Notes: generated by a model from the sequence alone, not told the origin. A DNA stretch of 64,000 nt from Actinernus sp. WN-2022 (GCA_030867875.1 JAOWCC010001634.1:134194022-134258021), one strand, 5' to 3'. Counted from the first letter of the stretch, positions 54,301 to 57,937 are shown. Made by a program: numbers and translations.

Positions 54301-55586
54301 TAAACCTTTTGTTGCCTATGATATTGGCGCTGGCTAACCATGTTCTCATTTCGAGTATTTGTCATTGATTCGATGTAACATATGTTTCTGATAATCCCAT
54401 TTATGTCTTAGAAGAGTATCCAAGAATCCCTAAACTCACTTAATTACATGTAACCGATCAGGTGAAACACATTATTATATTGACTTGATTATGCTGTGTT
54501 GTATTGCTTTAAATAACTTTTAATTATGTTAAAATTACAATTTGGGTTTTTGGGAAGCCTTTTCACTTCTCCTACGCGCGCTCACAGCTTAATTGGGCTG
54601 CTAAGTTTAAGTGTGTAACAGGTCGCAAGGCAAGCAACTCCATTCACGTCCACCAAGCGGCCCAAGACTTTTACGCAGAAGCATGACACATTCTAGGATC
54701 TCGTTCTACTTTCAACCTTCCGAACGGTTAATAACAGTGAACGAGCTACGTTTCTGGCGAGAAATCACGGCGATACCGACATGTAAACACTCACAAAAGC
54801 TTCCTTGGAACTTTCAATTCGTCCAGATTGTCGATGATTTTTGTTTTCTACACAGAGATGAGCTATCATAAGGAATAGACCATTTAACGGTTAATTCCGA
54901 CATTTTGAAATAGTAAATAATAAATTTTCTCGCGGATTTTGACTCATTGTTACAGACAAATGTATGGAAAACTGAAAACACGATTGCACGCTTCCCAGTA
55001 CAGCTACATCCCTCACATTTTGATCGGTTAATTTATAACCTGGTATCTTAAGTTTGCAGACAGTGAATATTTCAGAAATTCGAATTTACGCAAATTATTT
55101 GTCATCGGATTCCCATACAAACACTATTTCGCGCCATGTTTGCACCTCTTTCAAAACGCAAACTGGTGTATTGATAACCCGGTTATCACATTCATATTTG
55201 TTATGCGACCGCCATTATTTCCAATGCAATTACATCAAGATCACTGTCATTCCCAGACTCCTCTCCTTTTACAGTTGTGACGTTAAAGTACCGACAATTA
55301 AAAATAATAATAACTTGAATTTGAATAACCTAAAAGTTTACAAACATAGAGGAAAGAGACGACTAGCTTTGTTCTTATTGATTTTGAATAAATCAGAAAT
55401 TCATACCTAACGACGGAATGTTTTTGTAATAAGGTAGTCGAGAGGTCTGGGAACTTAACTTATCTAGCTTAGATTAAAGCCTCGTTCCTCTGAATCGCAA
55501 CAATTTCAACTTACAGTGTAGCCAGGTTTGTAAGATTCGTGAACTGGTTCTCATGCTTGAACTTGAACAGATTGTTCTCTAGCCGT
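1826..55586 (-). CDS. Multi-exon leucine-rich-repeat gene, LGR-like ectodomain (partial; 16 exons seen)
   Basis: Sixteen short exons on the minus strand each encode one 22-26 residue LRR of the form LxxNxIxxIxxxxF (the exon at 2942-3085 encodes two). Joined they give 1218 nt, about 406 codons and 17 LRRs, with no stop. Every exon starts with the third base of a codon and ends with the first two, so all introns are phase 2 and any exon can be skipped or duplicated in frame. Donors are mostly GTAAGT-like, acceptors end in AG. Known: in LGR receptors LRRs sit one per exon between phase 2 introns. Inferred: an extracellular or membrane-anchored LRR protein, possibly an LGR. Not seen: signal peptide, LRR caps, transmembrane helices; these would lie above 55.6 kb or below 1.8 kb. 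Introns range from 133 bp to 18.7 kb and are full of transposons. A secreted LRR protein or non-GPCR receptor is an equal alternative. Confidence 0.85.
2062..2516. mobile_element. MITE-like element with ~60-bp inverted ends
   Basis: The left end at about 2062-2125 (containing CCTCGTTCCCA and CCTAATCC.AGAT.GCGTCGAAAG) is repeated in inverse at about 2432-2516. Some 300 bp between show no convincing coding frame. It lies in the intron between the last two LRR exons. No target-site duplication was clear. Confidence 0.65.
2942..3085 (-). CDS. LRR exons 15, 144 nt, two LRRs in one exon
   Basis: Encodes [24 protein letters not shown], then [17 protein letters not shown] and QTVLEQL: two complete 24-residue LRRs in exactly 2 x 72 nt. 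Acceptor TTACAG, donor GTATGT, phase 2 outside. The internal boundary has no intron, suggesting intron loss between two ancestral 72-nt exons. Confidence 0.88.
3362..5641. mobile_element. 2.3-kb palindromic (long inverted-arm) element
   Basis: The first ~245 bp (from TTTAAAGTGCC.CTACGA to the GACGTCATACACTTAA block near 3600) recur inverted at about 5405-5641. Shared landmarks are TCCGCCATTAC, GGGCGAGGAATGCCT and GTCATTTTTTAGCGTA. The centre (3610-5400) contains only short frames. Its right half (about 4890-5412) is related to the right half of the element at 27447-28984. Probably a non-autonomous DNA element; superfamily unknown. Confidence 0.65.
5642..6546. other. Intron sequence, nothing recognised
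   Basis: AT-rich intron of the LRR gene. Two opposing short frames near 5830-6227 overlap each other and match no family I know. Confidence 0.5.
6547..6995 (+). pseudogene. 3' end of a non-LTR retrotransposon (LINE relic)
   Basis: From 6547 the frame reads [14 protein letters not shown] and reaches a CxxC pair, then shifts frame near 6667 into [11 protein letters not shown] and [10 protein letters not shown]. This is the zinc-knuckle-like C-terminal tail typical of many animal LINE polyproteins (CPxC...VEDExHFLxxCP). It ends at a stop at 6908-6910 and is followed by an AT-rich 3' UTR finishing in a (TGTAT)n tail at about 6975-6995, which marks the element's 3' end. The 5' part is missing, as expected for incomplete reverse transcription. 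Confidence 0.7.
6996..8370. other. Intron sequence with homopolymer tract, no gene seen
   Basis: AT-rich sequence without recognisable coding potential. A 26-base C run occupies 7899-7924 and a short G run lies near 7807-7815. Around 7955-8110 related phrases (CATGGTTTTCTATGGAATACC and similar) recur in altered form, suggesting an old inverted or duplicated repeat. Confidence 0.5.
7899..7924. repeat. Poly-C tract, 26 nt
   Basis: Uninterrupted run of 26 C. Possible length error in assembly. Confidence 0.95.
8375..10289 (+). pseudogene. LINE endonuclease and N-terminal RT (outer LINE, block 1)
   Basis: A hydrophobic leader with [10 protein letters not shown] at about 8745, then [15 protein letters not shown], is the usual start of an APE-type endonuclease in CR1/L2-clade polyproteins. 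The endonuclease core (8900-9200) is badly decayed. The region before the RT shows [15 protein letters not shown], and RT motifs follow: [30 protein letters not shown], and [19 protein letters not shown] just before 10289. The QG of the RT motif has become YG. The frame breaks repeatedly; not functional. Confidence 0.75.
10496..11431 (-). pseudogene. LINE A RT C-terminal half
   Basis: A 311-codon frame opening at [16 protein letters not shown], with the catalytic [12 protein letters not shown] at about residues 24-34, the RT thumb ([16 protein letters not shown]), and the C-terminal region [15 protein letters not shown] and [12 protein letters not shown], ending in WNALPDNLR. These are signatures of the CR1/L2 LINE group. 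The frame is intact here but is separated from the N-terminal RT by one frameshift near 11440. Of all the LINE proteins in the window this half is the best preserved. Confidence 0.85.
11236..12510 (-). pseudogene. LINE A RT N-terminal half
   Basis: A 424-codon frame. True LINE sequence runs from the inter-domain region ([19 protein letters not shown]) through RT motifs [20 protein letters not shown], the A motif [14 protein letters not shown], and [17 protein letters not shown]. It loses the proper frame at LPFGLPQD, where the motif should read VPQGSxLGP, so the last ~65 residues are out of frame and meaningless. RT function would need the segment at 10496-11431 in the same frame. Confidence 0.85.
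12520..13087 (-). pseudogene. LINE A endonuclease C-terminal part
   Basis: From about 13087 the frame reads [15 protein letters not shown] and VIY, then a TGA where Arg of YRPPP is expected, then [13 protein letters not shown] and, in the 137-codon frame below 12933, SGDFNFHIE, the TLDLII segment and [10 protein letters not shown]. GDFNxH and SDH are active-site motifs of the APE-type endonuclease. The N-terminal half is missing, showing 5' truncation. The stop is a likely CGA-to-TGA change. A break near 12515 separates it from the RT. Confidence 0.8.
13092..13315 (+). pseudogene. LINE RT catalytic segment (outer LINE, block 2)
   Basis: Starts directly at [15 protein letters not shown], the metal-binding motif of RT, and runs to [10 protein letters not shown] before being cut by the second inserted LINE. 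Together with block 1 the break falls only a few residues before FADD, which proves that 10290-13091 is an insertion. Confidence 0.8.
13644..15480 (-). pseudogene. LINE B reverse transcriptase, decayed
   Basis: Minus-strand pieces in order: a decayed linker (15.4-14.9 kb); [18 protein letters not shown] and the A motif [13 protein letters not shown] (14532-14849 frame); [20 protein letters not shown] and [10 protein letters not shown] around 14450-14340; then [20 protein letters not shown] and [13 protein letters not shown] (13810-14148). The catalytic FADD is preserved in a broken frame. Several stops and frameshifts. Confidence 0.8.
15493..15843 (-). pseudogene. LINE B endonuclease, C-terminal part
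   Basis: Reads [19 protein letters not shown] and [11 protein letters not shown]: the TLIDxIFTN and SDHxP motifs that close the endonuclease domain. Continues from the segment ending at 18237 across the DNA transposon; one base is missing near 15817, shifting the frame. Confidence 0.82.
16218..16702 (-). pseudogene. Accessory ORF of the Harbinger-like element, unrecognised
   Basis: Two overlapping frames (16463-16702 and 16218-16493). The upstream one includes [20 protein letters not shown] and [19 protein letters not shown], predicted helical; the downstream one is acidic and basic ([20 protein letters not shown]), like a nuclear protein tail. Opposite orientation to the transposase is common for the second gene of PIF/Harbinger elements, but I see no clear Myb/SANT signature, so the function stays open. 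Confidence 0.45.
17225..17706 (+). pseudogene. DDE superfamily-4 transposase remnant (Harbinger/ISL2EU type)
   Basis: A helix-turn-helix-like piece [20 protein letters not shown] followed by VIWPS, then ALGCIDTT, then an uninterrupted frame 17449-17706: [39 protein letters not shown] and [11 protein letters not shown]. The CID and LADKGYP aspartates are the first two catalytic positions of DDE_Tnp_4 transposases; YSGH..H and GF.GS.HD are also signatures. Frameshifts at 17270 and 17430 and the lack of a clear glutamate segment after 17706 make it inactive. Confidence 0.8.
18237..19334 (-). pseudogene. LINE B endonuclease, N-terminal part, split by a MITE
   Basis: Frame at 19190-19334 gives [18 protein letters not shown] and IIGISET; frame at 18237-18626 gives [26 protein letters not shown] and [10 protein letters not shown]. 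These are the E, Y and D-N motifs of APE-type endonucleases. The 563-bp MITE at 18627-19189 sits between them; leaving it and one 8-bp duplicate out, the two halves run in one frame. The 3' part of the domain is beyond the Harbinger-type insertion. Confidence 0.85.
18627..19189. mobile_element. hAT-like MITE, 563 bp, with 8-bp target duplication
   Basis: Starts CCCGGGGGGGGTACT and ends AGTACCCCCCGGG; flanked by TTTCGGAG at 18619-18626 and 19190-19197. The 8-bp duplication suggests hAT superfamily. The interior has repeated phrases such as CAAACCCTGACCCTG. Inserted into the LINE B endonuclease. Confidence 0.9.
19683..20304 (-). pseudogene. LINE B ORF1 (RNA-binding, L1-ORF1p-like fold), N-terminally truncated
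   Basis: A heptad-rich coiled coil ([40 protein letters not shown]) is followed by [36 protein letters not shown] and [14 protein letters not shown]. This order, coiled coil then RRM-like and C-terminal domains, is that of L1-type ORF1 proteins also found in CR1/L2 LINEs. The open frame extends to 20339, but the first ~11 codons read antisense through the host LINE, so the real sequence begins near 20304. Ends at a stop at 19683-19685. Confidence 0.8.
20550..20659. mobile_element. 110-bp insertion with 8-bp duplication
   Basis: Flanked by AAAACTAC at 20542-20549 and 20660-20667. Leaving it out joins SVQYKTT with RVVTGMVQ of the outer LINE in frame. No clear terminal inverted repeat; a tiny hAT-like remnant is the simplest explanation. 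Confidence 0.7.
20919..21081 (+). repeat. Partial tandem duplication of ~85 bp
   Basis: GTCATTTATTTATTCTTCAA and the following CACTCCATTTGAATTGACAT...TCTTTATCTGTTGCAAG appear twice (about 20919-21000 and 21006-21081), the second copy lacking ~13 bp. Lies in the C-terminal region of the outer LINE. Confidence 0.8.
21795..21866 (-). CDS. LRR exon 14, 72 nt
   Basis: Encodes [18 protein letters not shown] then SSANE, a textbook LRR (DLSYNxI). Donor GTAAGTAA, acceptor TTACAG. The next intron (3086-21794) is 18.7 kb and holds the nested LINE cluster. Confidence 0.88.
22000..22077 (-). CDS. LRR exon 13, 78 nt, atypical
   Basis: Encodes [15 protein letters not shown] then [10 protein letters not shown]. 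Donor is GTGAGT. The 78-nt length keeps phase 2. It is the last atypical repeat before the canonical ones resume 133 bp further downstream. Confidence 0.78.
22078..24434. other. Intron between LRR exons 13 and 12, no gene recognised
   Basis: Holds a tetranucleotide array (22611-22690) and short unconvincing frames. A plus-strand run around 22980-23070 ([18 protein letters not shown]) looks faintly coding but ends in a stop and matches nothing I know. A short C run lies near 23527. Confidence 0.5.
22611..22690. repeat. Tetranucleotide microsatellite (ACTA)n / (CGAA)n
   Basis: About 20 units, first ACTA-type then shifting to ACGA-type. Confidence 0.95.
24435..24503 (-). CDS. LRR exon 12, 69 nt, duplicated type
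   Basis: Encodes [20 protein letters not shown] then YNL, differing from exon 11 at only a few positions. The first bases of intron upstream of the acceptor also match those of exons 10 and 11. Confidence 0.87.
24662..25091. mobile_element. MITE, 430 bp, perfect ~23-bp inverted ends
   Basis: AGCTTGGTTCACACTAGCGA... at the left is matched by its exact inverse at 25069-25091. Interior is rich in CATAATCATAAG-type words. No target-site duplication could be fixed. Lies in the intron upstream of LRR exon 12. Confidence 0.85.
25321..25436. repeat. Short palindromic repeat
   Basis: ATAAGTATTTGACTGGCC..G.GGGAAAC is followed by its imperfect inverse (GTTTCCCTCGCGGCCAGTCA). Hairpin-type MITE or foldback fragment. 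Confidence 0.6.
25955..26064. repeat. Dispersed repeat, inverted copy of 48211-48336
   Basis: Shares ACATTCACATAGG, CCAGTTGACCTCCGGGTCA and TTTGATAAAACGTTTG with the other copy on the opposite strand. Confidence 0.75.
26065..27446. other. Intron, simple repeat only
   Basis: No coding signal. Contains an 8-mer array at 26519-26571. The rest is AT-rich and unrecognised. Confidence 0.5.
26519..26571. repeat. Octamer tandem repeat (AAATAGGT / AAATACGT)
   Basis: Six to seven units, three of GTAAATAG type then three of GTAAATAC type. Confidence 0.9.
27447..28984. mobile_element. 1.5-kb inverted-repeat element bounded by TTAA
   Basis: Left end TTAAGGTTACCGGATACCTTCA, right end its inverse TGAAGGTATCCGGTAACCTTAA. 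TTAA at both ends could be a target duplication, as in piggyBac-type insertions, or part of the repeat. The right half (28380-28980) is related to 4890-5412. Only short, opposing frames inside; non-autonomous. Confidence 0.7.
28985..29751. other. Intron, nothing recognised
   Basis: AT-rich intron sequence with no ORF or repeat signature that I can name. Confidence 0.5.
29752..30389. mobile_element. MITE, 638 bp, perfect 34-bp inverted ends
   Basis: GGGCCGCGTCAGGCAAAAAG... at 29752-29785 is exactly inverted at 30356-30389. A 4-bp AGAT lies on both sides (29748-29751 and 30390-30393). The interior is not coding. Superfamily not assigned. Confidence 0.85.
30739..30807 (-). CDS. LRR exon 11, 69 nt, duplicated type
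   Basis: Encodes [20 protein letters not shown] then HEL. Twin of exon 10 (414-bp intron between them) and close relative of exon 12. Donor GTAAGTAG, acceptor AG, phase 2. Confidence 0.87.
31222..31290 (-). CDS. LRR exon 10, 69 nt, duplicated type
   Basis: Encodes [20 protein letters not shown] then RYL. Nearly the same as exon 11 at 30739, including flanking intron bases on both sides, so the two arose by a tandem duplication. Donor GTAAGTAG, acceptor AG. Confidence 0.85.
31369..31831. mobile_element. ~460-bp insertion bounded by 64-bp direct repeats
   Basis: CTGGCACATTAACACAAAAG...CTCCTTT....ATAATGTGCGTCA occurs at 31369-31432 and 31769-31831. Each copy is itself a weak hairpin (GCACATTA / TAATGTGC). 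Between them lie several ATTATGGGATAG units. It displaces one side of the duplicated exon block. Confidence 0.55.
32157..32522. mobile_element. Left arm (outer part) of a 2.2-kb palindromic element, cut by BEL-1
   Basis: Inverse of about 41900-42270: shared landmarks CTTTACCATGAGGCATT, CCAATCCAAGATGGCGG, GCACGTGATATTGTCATAAT, GGAGCCGAATAAGGGTTTG. The rest of this arm continues at 40437 after the retrotransposon. Confidence 0.8.
32523..33084 (+). repeat. 5' LTR of BEL-1, 562 bp
   Basis: Begins TGTTGGTTTGAAACG, ends CAGCAGTTACA. By eye about 10 substitutions and one indel separate it from the 3' LTR, roughly 2 percent. A primer-binding site was not identified with certainty. Confidence 0.93.
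33335..35757 (+). pseudogene. BEL-1 gag and aspartic protease
   Basis: N-terminal gag at 33335-33700 is helical and acidic ([20 protein letters not shown]). Frame changes near 33710 and 33858 break a charged coiled-coil region. A 626-codon frame from 33881 then carries a proline-rich linker, the DUF1759-type BEL gag core ([28 protein letters not shown]), cysteine/histidine knuckles ([27 protein letters not shown]) and a retropepsin-like segment, where the expected catalytic DSGS/DTGS reads DWGSNTSFC. The frame ends at 35761 after a shift. Gag binds RNA and forms the particle; the protease would cut the polyprotein. Not functional as it stands. Confidence 0.85.
35758..36163 (+). pseudogene. 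BEL-1 protease-RT linker
   Basis: Frame near 35804-36163: [13 protein letters not shown], then [20 protein letters not shown] and [18 protein letters not shown], the conserved segment leading into BEL/Pao RT (compare 61000-61320 in the second element). Out of frame with gag, and cut at its end by a SINE. Confidence 0.85.
36164..36402 (-). mobile_element. tRNA-derived SINE inserted in BEL-1
   Basis: On the minus strand the right end reads a tRNA-like head: A-box TAGCTCAGTGGTTAAGA (36381-36394 region) and B-box GGGTTCAAACC (36342-36352), followed by a non-tRNA body (GTCTTCTCGGATAAGGACGT) and a 3' end near 36164. CTGCA lies on both sides. The Pol frame (KKRLQ, then KDSVVFEKY) continues across it. 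It is not a tRNA gene: no folded acceptor stem is apparent and the body continues for ~150 bp. Confidence 0.8.
36410..37010 (+). pseudogene. BEL-1 reverse transcriptase
   Basis: Frame with [40 protein letters not shown] (A motif), [16 protein letters not shown] (B motif) and the catalytic FFYVDDCL. The catalytic aspartates are present. After AVRLVDQ the sequence jumps directly to [12 protein letters not shown], which in BEL-2 is some 360 bp further on, so the thumb/connection region has been deleted at about 37008. Confidence 0.88.
37011..37320 (+). pseudogene. BEL-1 RNase H-like domain
   Basis: Reads [44 protein letters not shown] and [12 protein letters not shown], the signature of the BEL/Pao RNase H (FSDAS and MEL acidic residues present). 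A stop follows AVLATS near 37303, and the rest (to about 37455: [19 protein letters not shown]) is in another frame. Confidence 0.82.
37600..38236 (+). pseudogene. BEL-1 integrase C-terminal region (DUF5641)
   Basis: A 189-codon frame from 37667: [56 protein letters not shown] and [14 protein letters not shown]. This is the end of the catalytic core (the WER glutamate) plus the DUF5641 domain found at the end of BEL/Pao Pol. The zinc-binding domain and the first two catalytic aspartates are absent: between the RNase H and 37600 only about 150 bp of unrelated or decayed sequence remains. Confidence 0.85.
38316..39750. repeat. Inverted-repeat insertion between BEL-1 coding region and 3' LTR
   Basis: The block 38318-38390 (AACTCACAGAAAATACGCG and GTTTCTATAACTCTATAGAAAC) is inverted at about 39541-39618, and the palindrome GTTTCTATAACTCTATAGAAAC occurs once more at 39718-39739. 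Between lie ~1.1 kb with no recognised gene. Probably a foldback-type element that entered BEL-1 after its insertion or was carried with it. Confidence 0.55.
39871..40431 (+). repeat. 3' LTR of BEL-1, 561 bp
   Basis: Same ends as the 5' LTR and same orientation, followed by the AACTC duplicate. Confidence 0.93.
40437..42270. mobile_element. Remainder of the palindromic element (inner left arm, loop, right arm)
   Basis: 40437 to ~40770 (TTTGGGTTGCCGATA, CAACCGAAAAG.TGCAAGTT, AAATATGAAAGGTAATAA) is the inverse of ~41640-41900, so the arms are about 700 bp each with a loop of ~850 bp (40780-41640). The loop holds (TG)n(TATG)n near 41112-41133 and low-complexity AT. A frame at 41996-42259 is mirrored in the left arm and is part of the repeat, not a gene. 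Confidence 0.8.
42505..42573 (-). CDS. LRR exon 9, 69 nt, atypical
   Basis: Encodes [15 protein letters not shown] then VDVSGYD. The chosen donor GTATGT gives 69 nt and keeps phase 2. The frame stays open for 23 codons past this donor before a TAA at 42435-42437, adding four cysteines, so an alternative terminal exon is conceivable. The consensus Asn is shifted, making this the weakest LRR. Confidence 0.68.
43461..43505. repeat. Short telomere-like repeat (CCCTAA-type)
   Basis: Mixed CCCTAA and CCTAA units over 45 bp, next to a CTCGCT-rich inverted motif at 43385-43425. Too short and irregular for a chromosome end. Confidence 0.8.
43526..43627. repeat. Hairpin MITE-like repeat
   Basis: GTTTAATAAACGAGTAGCA.TGTTTTATCAGGT..AAACTC is followed directly by its inverse; arms ~47 bp, loop only ~10 bp. 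Confidence 0.75.
44281..44690 (-). pseudogene. LINE RT C-terminal fragment
   Basis: Minus frame 44280-44678: [49 protein letters not shown] and [11 protein letters not shown]. This is the classic C-terminal segment of CR1/L2/Rex-type LINE proteins. 5'-truncated near 44690; the minus-strand 3' part past the stop runs to about 44200. Rather well preserved compared with the other relics. Confidence 0.85.
45389..45466 (-). CDS. LRR exon 8, 78 nt, atypical
   Basis: Encodes [18 protein letters not shown] then KTITAGH. It is two codons longer than its neighbours, the extra residues lying before the NPLKTI core. Donor GTAAGTAA and acceptor TTTCAG are good, and 78 nt keeps phase 2. No 72-nt alternative has a proper splice site. 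Confidence 0.75.
45780..45915. repeat. Near-perfect hairpin, 52-bp arms
   Basis: CCTGGGTGCCAGAGGTTCTA... (45780-45831) is inverted at 45864-45915 with very few mismatches, around a 32-base loop. Likely a small MITE; its transcript would fold strongly. Confidence 0.85.
46757..46828 (-). CDS. LRR exon 7, 72 nt, atypical
   Basis: Encodes [15 protein letters not shown] then NNVGGSCS. LxxN-I pattern is clear; the tail is Gly/Ser/Cys rather than LxxL. Donor GTAAGTA, acceptor TTACAG, phase 2. Confidence 0.82.
46990..49069. mobile_element. ~2.1-kb element with ~83-bp inverted ends
   Basis: 46990-47072 (TTACCGTTTTCGTTGA.GTGCGAACCTG, AGCCGACCGTCA.TCAAACGCG) is inverted at 48986-49069. The interior has no long frame and includes a copy of the repeat also found at 25955-26064. 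Borders and target duplication are unresolved. Confidence 0.6.
48211..48336. repeat. Dispersed repeat, inverted copy of 25955-26064
   Basis: Matches on the opposite strand over ~120 bp: CTAGCCAAATGTAA, CAAACGTTTTATCAAAT, TGACCCGGAGGTCAACTGG, CCTATGTGAAT. Confidence 0.75.
49590..49661 (-). CDS. LRR exon 6, 72 nt, start of atypical block
   Basis: Encodes [15 protein letters not shown] then ANVTCSGH. The first half resembles exon 1 (RLENN). The second half lacks the usual LxxL and carries a cysteine. Donor is GTAGGT, weaker than its neighbours; acceptor TTGCAG. Confidence 0.8.
50197..50345. repeat. Low-complexity ATC/ATT trinucleotide region
   Basis: Irregular CAT/CGT/ATT units. The His-rich and Ile-rich frames across it are artefacts. 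Confidence 0.85.
51715..51910 (-). pseudogene. Small LINE RT relic
   Basis: Minus strand reads [20 protein letters not shown] and HVQRRATK, the YATQVWxP...VQRRATK segment near the end of LINE RT proteins. Only ~60 codons survive. Confidence 0.75.
51974..52045 (-). CDS. LRR exon 5, 72 nt
   Basis: Encodes [14 protein letters not shown] then [13 protein letters not shown] consensus positions L, N, L and L are kept. Donor GTAAGTAC, AG acceptor, phase 2. A LINE relic ends about 60 bp downstream of the donor. Confidence 0.83.
52371..52460. repeat. Hairpin, 29-bp arms with one mismatch
   Basis: AGCTTTCAAAAATCGCAAAA + ATGAGAGAC at 52371-52399, inverted at 52432-52460, 32-base loop. In the intron between LRR exons 5 and 4. 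Confidence 0.85.
52741..52812 (-). CDS. LRR exon 4, 72 nt
   Basis: Encodes [15 protein letters not shown] then VASTIYHDL. The front half is a clear LRR; the final LxxL segment is weaker. Donor GTAAGTAT. The frame happens to stay open upstream of the acceptor, but the AG at 52813-52814 gives exactly 72 nt. Confidence 0.83.
53022..53044. repeat. Poly-G tract, 23 nt
   Basis: Uninterrupted G run followed by a C/CCC-rich stretch. Preceded by a direct repeat of GGCAAAATGATGAATTCTGG (about 52906 and 52948). Confidence 0.95.
53704..53775 (-). CDS. LRR exon 3, 72 nt
   Basis: Encodes [15 protein letters not shown] then RDLTSLRYL, a canonical LRR. Donor GTAAGTTT, AG acceptor, phase 2 on both sides. 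A short (TA)n tract at 53666-53682 lies just beyond the donor. Confidence 0.87.
54046..54117 (-). CDS. LRR exon 2, 72 nt
   Basis: Encodes [18 protein letters not shown] then TRLQSL, the most canonical LRR of the gene (L, N, I, L all in place). Acceptor CGTACAG, donor GTAAGTATT. Only 270 bp of intron separates it from the next exon downstream. Confidence 0.88.
54118..55514. other. Intron between LRR exons 2 and 1, nothing recognised
   Basis: AT-rich; the short frames at 54611-54871 and 55054-55410 overlap no known family and have unremarkable composition. Confidence 0.5.
55515..55586 (-). CDS. LRR exon 1 (most 5' seen), 72 nt
   Basis: Reads [15 protein letters not shown] followed by TNLTNLATL, a standard 24-residue LRR. 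Minus-strand donor GTAAGTTG follows the exon and an AG acceptor precedes it. Because it begins mid-codon, at least one more 5' exon must exist; I could not identify it between 55.6 and 64 kb. Confidence 0.85.
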
Positions 55587-55635
55587 CTGAAAAACATAGA
55601 ATACTGTTATTAACTTTACATTAATAAAACTAGAG

Positions 55636-55882
55636 ATTATTGGGCCCAGTTCTTGATAGCCCGACTAAGCTAATCCAGGATTAATGGTAATCTTTTAATT
55701 AGTTTGATTTACTAACTCGTGAACTACTAATTTCAGATTATAAACGTATTATTTGATGAGGAATAAGTAGTACCTTTCTACTTGTAATCCTAAAATAAGG
55801 AAACACACCTTTTACCAAGAGAACCAAAATTTTAGGTTAAAATTTAATCCAGGATTAACGCTATTCGGGCTTCGAGAACTCA
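55636..55882. mobile_element. MITE, ~247 bp, ~40-bp inverted ends
   Basis: CCCAGTTCTTGATAGCCCGA...GCTAATCCAGGATTAA at the left is inverted at the right (TTAATCCAGGATTAACGCTA...CGGGCTTCGAGAACTCAAC). Sits just 5' of LRR exon 1. Confidence 0.8.
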
Positions 55883-56196
55883 ACTGACACTCATCTGGAA
55901 AATTTGATTTCTTTCACAGTATGGAAATATCTTGGAAATATTCTAGAAAAAAAAGTTGGAACTTTAAATTTAAATTTCGATTGTTTTTCCAATTCTATAT
56001 ATAGTACGAAACTGCAAAATATGGAAATATTCTGAAAATTTTCTAGAAATGCGGACTTTAAATTTGTGGATTAGATCCAGTTTTTCCTGTGTGACTTTAA
56101 GAAAAACATGCTAAATTTCGGACAGCTCCTTTTTTATGATATCGTATTATTAACTGCTCATGACATAAACAGTTATCAGGCTTCTAGAAAACAAAT

Positions 56197-57835
56197 AATG
56201 ATTAAAGGAGCTCATTCAACCAAGATGCATTGCGAGCTCAAATTTCTCGATCCGCCATTTAATGGATCTGGAGGGCTTCTTGAAACAAACTCCTATTCCA
56301 TCGGTCTCACAGGGGCATACCAGTTTATTATTTATAGGAGAAAATGTTCCTTATTTATTAGATTTTGTGTTCAGTGATATATTTCCGAATTTTCACCTGC
56401 CAGGGGAAGTATTTAACGTACTCTGGAGTCGCCTTTGCTCAGTGAAATTATTACTAGAGACTGTACTGGAGTTAGCCGACTGTTTGATCGTAATTCCTAC
56501 AGTTTATCCAAACCAGGGCCTTTCTACATTGGCTTGATCGGACCGCTTGACCTAAATGGCATGAAATTTAAAGGTCAGAAGTCTTTTGCTAATCATCATC
56601 GGACACGTACAGCATTTAAAGCAAATTGCTTTGACTGAAGACTCGAGTACGCGGTACACGCGCGGTACATGCAAGATTACAAATCTCGCAGTTTCTCTCT
56701 TAGTCTTATAGTCTTGGTTTTCGCTCAATGTACATGGACAACGCTGAGACAATTAAAGTAAGTAAAAGTGAAATGTTGTGTTAATATCTGCATGAGCGGC
56801 TGTAAAGTGGAAACCTATTTTATAAATGTTTCTTTGCTGATGACTGAACTATTCAAGTACCGCTGGGCGCTCAGAAAACTGATTGATCGATATTTTTACC
56901 CAGCATACCAGGAGCCATTACCAGGAGTGTACCTATGTGATGGGTAGCTACCACAGCACAGTAGACGATGTGGCTATTTATAGTCGCGAAGTTCTGGTAT
57001 GCGATTACGTTGTCTTTTGTTCTCTTGCGCTTTATTATTTTTAGCAGTTTGAACCGTGTTAATTACATTTTTTCCGTGCATCCTGATTGGTTGAAAGTGA
57101 CGGCCTTTGTTTCTTCTCGCGGGAAACAAAAAAGCTAAAAATAGCTACATCATCTATTCTGCTGCGGGACAAACCTAATCTGGGAGATGCACGCTCCTAG
57201 TAATGGGCTCCTGAGCATATCTAATGTACGATTAACGGAAGTCAAGGGGCTTTTAAAATGACACAAACCGGCTGAAATTCAGGCTAACGAACAATAACAT
57301 TATACGGATTCGATTCTTCAAATTTGATTTCAAATTTGCATATTGCATTGGCGAGTCAAATGTGGTGTGGAGAACGCATGGACCTTGAACACAAATAGAA
57401 TGTGGCAAACAGTACTTCAACATTTCAAACCGGCATTTGGGCAGGGACAACCTAGCTCCTTTCTTTCGACAAGCCTAGAAAGGAAATAACTCTAAATGTA
57501 TAACGCTATCTTAGATTGATTAATTTCCTTGCCACACGATCTGCATCGCTGGAACTTGGTCCAGAAGTTGGACAAGTTGGTTCGCTAGATCGAGCATGAG
57601 ATCGATTGCTAGCATCACGTCGAGGAATTTTGATCGGAGAACCGTAGTAATTCCGCTCATTCTATTGTATTTCTTCAAGTATAAAGGCAACCGATCTCCC
57701 CGCCGATCTCGGCCATTCAGTTCAAATCAACTCTGATTGGCAGCTGTCCGATTTCAAGTAGTTCCCCGTATGAAAACAATAACAGTGACTCGCAATGCAT
57801 CTTGGTTGAATGAGCTCCTTTAATATTTCTAATAT
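56197..57835. mobile_element. 1.6-kb inverted-repeat element
   Basis: TTAAAGGAGCTCATTCAACC + AAGATGCATTGCGAG at the left (~56200-56237) is inverted at ~57792-57829. Inside, near the right end on the minus strand (57520-57682), a 47-codon frame reads LRSKFLDVMLAIDLMLDLAN, an amphipathic leucine-rich helix that may be a relic of an element protein. Confidence 0.65.
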
Positions 57836-57937
57836 GTAATGCAAACACAGGCAGTCCAAGTTAATGATTTTACAAGATTGTTGGGGATTTTTTAGAAATA
57901 TCTGGTCAATAAAGTCATAAATGTAGGTTCAATGAAT

